Below are positions 60,660 through 64,000 of a DNA stretch of 64,000 nt, in pieces. Source of the DNA: Alicyclobacillus sendaiensis NBRC 100866 (GTDB lineage: Bacteria; Bacillota; Bacilli; Alicyclobacillales; Alicyclobacillaceae); assembly GCF_001552675.1 (NCBI RefSeq), contig NZ_BCRQ01000002.1:1-64000 (forward strand), read 5' to 3'. Each line of letters begins with the position of its first letter. Position 1 is the stretch's first letter. The notes beneath the pieces are model-generated. The model saw nothing but the letters and a program-made list of their open reading frames with translations, was not told the origin of the DNA and made no database searches. The translations under genes and the position numbers were made by a program.

Positions 60660-61643
60660 TTAGGCGCGCGCCGCCGCCATCTTTTCCTTCAGCTTTTCCG
60701 TCAACTTCGGCACGATCTCGAACAGATCGCCCACGACGCCGTAATCCGCGATTTCGAAAATGGGCGCCTCCGCGTCCTTGTTGATGGCGATGATGAGCTT
60801 GGACTGGCTCATCCCAGCGAGATGTTGAATCGCACCGCTGATGCCGCACGCAATGTAGACGTCCGGCGTCACGACCTTGCCTGTCTGACCGATCTGCAGG
60901 CTGTAGTCGCAATAGCCCGCGTCACAGGCCGCGCGGGAAGCGCCCACTGCGGCGTCCAAGACTTCCGCGAGCTCGTAGAGCGGCTTGAAGCCCTCGGCGC
61001 TCTTGACACCGCGGCCTCCAGAAACCACCACGCGCGCCTCGGTGAGATCCCGGCCCGTGCTCGTCTTCTTTTGCACGTCTACCACGCGAGTCTTGACGTC
61101 CGCCGGTTCAGTGAACGCGCGCACGTCGACTTCCGCGGATCCGCCCTGTTCGCTGTCCGCAGGAAGGTTGTTCGGGCGGACGGTCACCACGTACGGCGTC
61201 GACAACACCCGCTTTGTCTCGAACGCCTTGCCCGCGTAGATCGGGCGTTTGAACAAGACATCGCCGCCCTGCGCCTCGAGGCTCACCACATCAGACACCT
61301 GCGGCGCATCGAGTGCCGCGGAGAACTTCGGCGCCAGGTCGCGGCCGCTCGCCGTGTGCCCGAGCACTACGACGTCTGGCTGCACCTCGTCGAGGACGGG
61401 GCGCAACGCCGCGTAGTAGTGTTCCGAATCGTAGTTGGCCAAGGACTCGCCTTCAATGGCCACCACCTTGTCCTGGGGGTGTTGCGCGAGTTCGGCGGCA
61501 GCGTCCTTGACCTGGCTGCCGATCACGACCGACACAATCGATCCGCCATCCGCAATGATGCGCGCGGCGCCGAGCGCCTCAAGAGCGACCTGACGAAGCT
61601 TTCCGTCTCGTTGTTCCGCAATGACCAAGACCTTCTTCGGCAT
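60660..61643 (-). CDS. etfA: Electron transfer flavoprotein alpha subunit
   Basis: EtfA binds FAD and passes electrons from acyl-CoA dehydrogenases onward. The 327-residue protein has the N-terminal EtfA domain (VLVIAEQRDGKLRQVALEALGAAR, PDVVVLGHTASGRDLAP) and the C-terminal FAD domain with VVSGGRGVKSAEGF, LQIGQTGKVV and CGISGAIQHLAGM. ATG 61643 has AGGAGG 10 bases upstream. It follows etfB in the fadR-etfB-etfA operon, about 39 bases apart. Confidence 0.96.
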   Translation of the reverse strand: MPKKVLVIAEQRDGKLRQVALEALGAARIIADGGSIVSVVIGSQVKDAAAELAQHPQDKVVAIEGESLANYDSEHYYAALRPVLDEVQPDVVVLGHTASGRDLAPKFSAALDAPQVSDVVSLEAQGGDVLFKRPIYAGKAFETKRVLSTPYVVTVRPNNLPADSEQGGSAEVDVRAFTEPADVKTRVVDVQKKTSTGRDLTEARVVVSGGRGVKSAEGFKPLYELAEVLDAAVGASRAACDAGYCDYSLQIGQTGKVVTPDVYIACGISGAIQHLAGMSQSKLIIAINKDAEAPIFEIADYGVVGDLFEIVPKLTEKLKEKMAAARA

Positions 61644-61682
61644 ACATTCCAACCTCCTGTCGATGTTTCATTCATCGTCGCG

Positions 61683-62441
61683 TCAGCGAAGCGCTTTGAC
61701 GAGGATCTCCGCCAACTGCTCGGCCTGTTCGTCCGGGGTGCCTGTGATCTTCTGACCAGCTTGGCGCTTCGGCGGCAGCGTCACCTCGACGCGCTCCACC
61801 TTCGCGGCCACGTCGTCGTTCGACAGGCCGAGGTCCGACAGCGTGAGCGTGGTAAGCGGTTTCTTCTTGGCCTTCATAATGTTGGGAAGTGACGGGTAGC
61901 GCGGCTCGTTCAATCCCTGTTGAGCGGTGAACAAGGCCGGAAGCGTCGCCGTCACCGTCTGAACATCCCCGTCGATCTCGCGAACGCCGGTCGCCTGATT
62001 GCCCTCGATGGTCAGCTTTGTGACCGCGGCGATGTGGGGGAGACCCAGCTCATGCGCCACGCGGATGGCCACCTGTCCAGCGCCGTTGTCGACGGAGAAG
62101 TTCCCTGCGAGGAGCACGTCGAACGACTTGTCCTTCAGGTAGGCCACAATGGCCTTGGCAATCGCGCGCTCGTCCGACAGATCCGGCGCTTCGATGAGCA
62201 CGGCTTCATCCGCCCCCATGGCCAATGCCGTCCGCAGGGCCTGGGTCGTGTTCTCATTGCCCACGCTGACGACCGTCACGGTCGCGCCCTGGTTTTCCTT
62301 CAATTGGATGGCCTCTTCGACAGCGTACTCGTCATATGGGTTGATGATCCACTTGACGCCGTCCTCCGCAATCTTGCCATCCACGAGGCGGATGCGTTCC
62401 TCCGTGTCAAACGTCTGCTTCATGAGGACCACGACATGCAT
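61683..62441 (-). CDS. etfB: Electron transfer flavoprotein beta subunit
   Basis: EtfB pairs with EtfA. The 252-residue protein has the AMP-binding domain with KQTFDTEERIRL, INPYDEYAVEEAIQL, and the FAD-loop region VLLAGNFSVDNGAGQVA. The usual KQSIDGD-type loop here reads AGNFSVDNG, a variant still consistent with FAD/AMP binding. ATG 62441 has AGGAGGG upstream. The gap to the fadR stop is 51 bases with no promoter seen, so they are probably co-transcribed and FadR-controlled. Confidence 0.95.
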   Translation of the reverse strand: MHVVVLMKQTFDTEERIRLVDGKIAEDGVKWIINPYDEYAVEEAIQLKENQGATVTVVSVGNENTTQALRTALAMGADEAVLIEAPDLSDERAIAKAIVAYLKDKSFDVLLAGNFSVDNGAGQVAIRVAHELGLPHIAAVTKLTIEGNQATGVREIDGDVQTVTATLPALFTAQQGLNEPRYPSLPNIMKAKKKPLTTLTLSDLGLSNDDVAAKVERVEVTLPPKRQAGQKITGTPDEQAEQLAEILVKALR

Positions 62442-62492
62442 GATGCAAACCCTCCTATACACCAGATAGGTGAAATGATTGGGCCAGCGCCA

Positions 62493-63089
62493 TCAGGCGC
62501 GAAGGCCGCGGAGAAAGAAGTCGACGGTTTTGTCGACTTGGGCCGAGAGGGAATACCGCCTGCCCGAAATCAGCCAGGAGGAAACCACCTCGTCCATCGC
62601 GCCAAAGATCAACAACCGCGTGAGCTTCACGTCCAAGTCGCGGCGGAAGATGCCTTGTTCGATTCCCCGGACCAGCACATCCTCGATCAACTGAATATAA
62701 GGTTTCAACGCCTTGCTGATCTCGCTGTGCAACTCCCGCGAACTCTGGCGGAGCTCGAGCTGCGTGACCTTGGCGAGGTGAACATCCTTCTCAAGCTCGG
62801 TGAAATGAAGCTCGCAGATCTTGCGGATGGCTTCGTCCGCCCGATCATCCTCGTGCACGTGTTCGTGGAACTTGCGCACGAGACTGCCGAGCTTCTCCCG
62901 AAACAAGGAGATCAAGATGTCCTCCTTGTTTTTAAAGTACAGATAAATGGTCCCGTCCGCTACGCCCGCCTCGCGGGCGATCTTGGACACCTGCGAATTG
63001 AAGAAACCGTGTTCCGCAAACACTTTCAACGCCGCTTGGAGGATTGCCTCGTACTTTTCTCTCCTTTTCTCCGCCAATCCACTTGTCAT
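62493..63089 (-). CDS. fadR: TetR-family fatty-acid regulator FadR
   Basis: The 198-residue TetR-type repressor matches Bacillus FadR (YsiA, 194 residues). It has the helix-turn-helix REKYEAILQAALKVFAEHGF ... VSKIAREAGVADGTIYLYFKNKED and a helical ligand domain for long-chain acyl-CoA. In B. subtilis it represses beta-oxidation genes including etfBA and fadF. Here it leads the etfB-etfA operon and diverges from the fadF-like gene across a FadR operator. The start is ATG 63089 with GAGGTGAATTC-type site upstream. Confidence 0.9.
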   Translation of the reverse strand: MTSGLAEKRREKYEAILQAALKVFAEHGFFNSQVSKIAREAGVADGTIYLYFKNKEDILISLFREKLGSLVRKFHEHVHEDDRADEAIRKICELHFTELEKDVHLAKVTQLELRQSSRELHSEISKALKPYIQLIEDVLVRGIEQGIFRRDLDVKLTRLLIFGAMDEVVSSWLISGRRYSLSAQVDKTVDFFLRGLRA

Positions 63090-63121
63090 GAATTCACCTC
63101 GGTGTTAATATCGAGTCAAGC

Positions 63122-63143
63122 AATGAATGAACGCTCATTCATT
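63122..63143. promoter_or_regulatory. FadR operator
   Basis: AATGAATGA-ACGC-TCATTCATT is a perfect 9-base inverted repeat that fits the Bacillus FadR box (WTGAATGA-N4-TCATTCAW). It lies between the divergent fadR and fadF-like genes, 33 bases upstream of the fadR start, so one site could control both transcripts. Confidence 0.88.
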
Positions 63144-63306
63144 TTCGTACCCCCATAGTAAATGGCGTGGGCGAGAATGTCAACGATGCAACCGCTTTTT
63201 TTACCGGTCGGTTGTAAGCGGTTGCGGGTTCGCCTCATCGTGACGCCGGCATGTTGAGGCAGCGTGAGCGAACAAGACGAACGAAGCAGAAGGGAAGTGA
63301 GTCGAC

Positions 63307-64000
63307 GTGTTGCTGGCCGTCAATGATATCGCCTTCGCGGTCGCGGTCGCGTATGCGCTTTATCTCTTTGGCACCGTGGTCTATCGGCGATATCGGTATG
63401 TGATGTTGGGGAAGCCGGTGCCCTTCAACTGGCGCCCGGAATTTGGTGAGTTCATGGCTCAGGTCTTTGGACAGAAAAAGCTGTTCAAGGACAAGAAGAG
63501 CGGCGCGATGCACTTCGTCATGTTCTACGGCTTCATCGTTCTCCAGTTTGGCGCGCTCGACATCATCGTGAAAGGACTTACGCTGGGACGGCACATTCCG
63601 TATCCGGCCTACGAGACGTTCTCGTTCACGCAGGAGTGGGTGGCCATCCTCGTCCTAGCCGCGACGGCGTACGCGGCCTATCGGCGCTACGGCGAGCGCG
63701 TGAAGCGCCTCAAGCGGGGATGGAAGCCGAGCATCGTCCTCATTCTCATCTCGAGCTTGATGATCTGCGTGCTCATGGACCTGTCGTTTGAGCGGATCTG
63801 GCAACAGGAGCCGAGCGCGTGGTGGGCGCCCGTCTCGTCGCTCATCGCGTCCGGTCTGTGGGGTATCGGCCCGAAAGGCGGAGAAATCGGCTTCTACGTG
63901 TTTTGGTGGCTGCACCTTTTGGTGCTGTTGACGTTCCTGGTGTACGTGCCGCAGTCGAAGCACTTTCACCTCATGGTGGCGCCCATCAACATCTGGTTGC
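63307..64000 (+). CDS. fadF: FadF-like iron-sulfur oxidoreductase, 3' end cut by window edge
   Basis: The frame is open to the end of the window; 231 residues are visible. They form the N-terminal membrane domain with about five helices (VNDIAFAVAVAYALYLFGTVV near the start, HFVMFYGFIVLQFGALDII, LILISSLMICVLMDL, FYVFWWLHLLVLLTFLVYVPQSKHFHL), resembling the NarI-like domain of FadF/heterodisulfide-reductase-type proteins. His residues in the helices could bind heme. The iron-sulfur part would follow beyond the edge. In B. subtilis fadF belongs to the FadR regulon, and the operator upstream supports this. GTG 63307 has AAGGGAAGTGAG upstream. Confidence 0.8.
   Translation, partial: MLLAVNDIAFAVAVAYALYLFGTVVYRRYRYVMLGKPVPFNWRPEFGEFMAQVFGQKKLFKDKKSGAMHFVMFYGFIVLQFGALDIIVKGLTLGRHIPYPAYETFSFTQEWVAILVLAATAYAAYRRYGERVKRLKRGWKPSIVLILISSLMICVLMDLSFERIWQQEPSAWWAPVSSLIASGLWGIGPKGGEIGFYVFWWLHLLVLLTFLVYVPQSKHFHLMVAPINIWL

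Overview
This window looks like a chromosomal segment of a GC-rich, endospore-forming member of the Bacillales, most likely Alicyclobacillus or a close relative. The evidence is the high GC content, frequent GTG and TTG starts behind strong Shine-Dalgarno sites, many sporulation and germination genes (spoVS, cotE, ger operon, spoVB, spoVK), Bacillus-type LexA, GlnR and FadR sites, and the gene order ymfK-ymfM-pgsA-cinA-recA-rny-spoVS ... miaB-ricA-mutS-mutL-miaA-hfq ... spoVK-hflX-ynbB-glnR-glnA, familiar from Bacillus. The genus call is inference. No insertion sequence, prophage or CRISPR array was seen.

Layout. 1-12 kb: a 5'-cut BMP-like protein, ymfK, a RodZ-like HTH/membrane protein, yajQ, pgsA, cinA, a DEAD-box helicase, SOS-controlled recA, recX, rny, spoVS and a membrane dipeptidase. 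12-17.4 kb: cotE followed by three YheC/YheD-type ATP-grasp proteins and a glutamylcysteine-synthetase-like amidoligase, a candidate spore-coat peptide-ligase island. 17.4-26.3 kb: a small antisense-oriented gene, then miaB, a RicA/YlbF-like protein, mutS, mutL, a methyltransferase, miaA and hfq, many overlapping by a few bases. 26.4-26.8 kb: a four-tRNA operon (Thr, Trp, Thr, Val) with promoter and terminator. 27-34.3 kb: isocitrate dehydrogenase, then a ger operon whose A gene carries an in-frame amber codon, plus a separate SpoVAF/GerA-like gene.

34.3-45.4 kb: galE, spoVB, an unknown lipoprotein, spoVK, a small GTPase, a short membrane protein with two Asp-rich motifs, a tiny membrane protein, hflX, a methionine gamma-lyase-like gene, glnR and glnA. 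45.4-51.7 kb: a hexuronate locus (LacI regulator, altronate dehydratase, IolB-like isomerase, tagaturonate reductase, N-terminally truncated sugar porter). 51.7-57.1 kb: lexA with two abutting SOS boxes in its own promoter, a Cof phosphatase, glyS, a small protein and yitJ-type metH/metF. 57.1-60.6 kb: a thioredoxin-like lipoprotein, a GGDEF protein and a cluster of probable spore-surface proteins (GerPC-like, repeat proteins, Hsp20/CotP-like). 60.6-64 kb: fadR-etfB-etfA diverging from a 3'-cut fadF-like gene across a near-consensus FadR operator.

The main candidates for something new are the cotE/ATP-grasp/amidoligase island, the IolB-like gene standing where a uronate isomerase would be expected, the GTPase/UbiA-motif membrane gene trio between spoVK and hflX, and the repeat-protein cluster at 59-60.6 kb.
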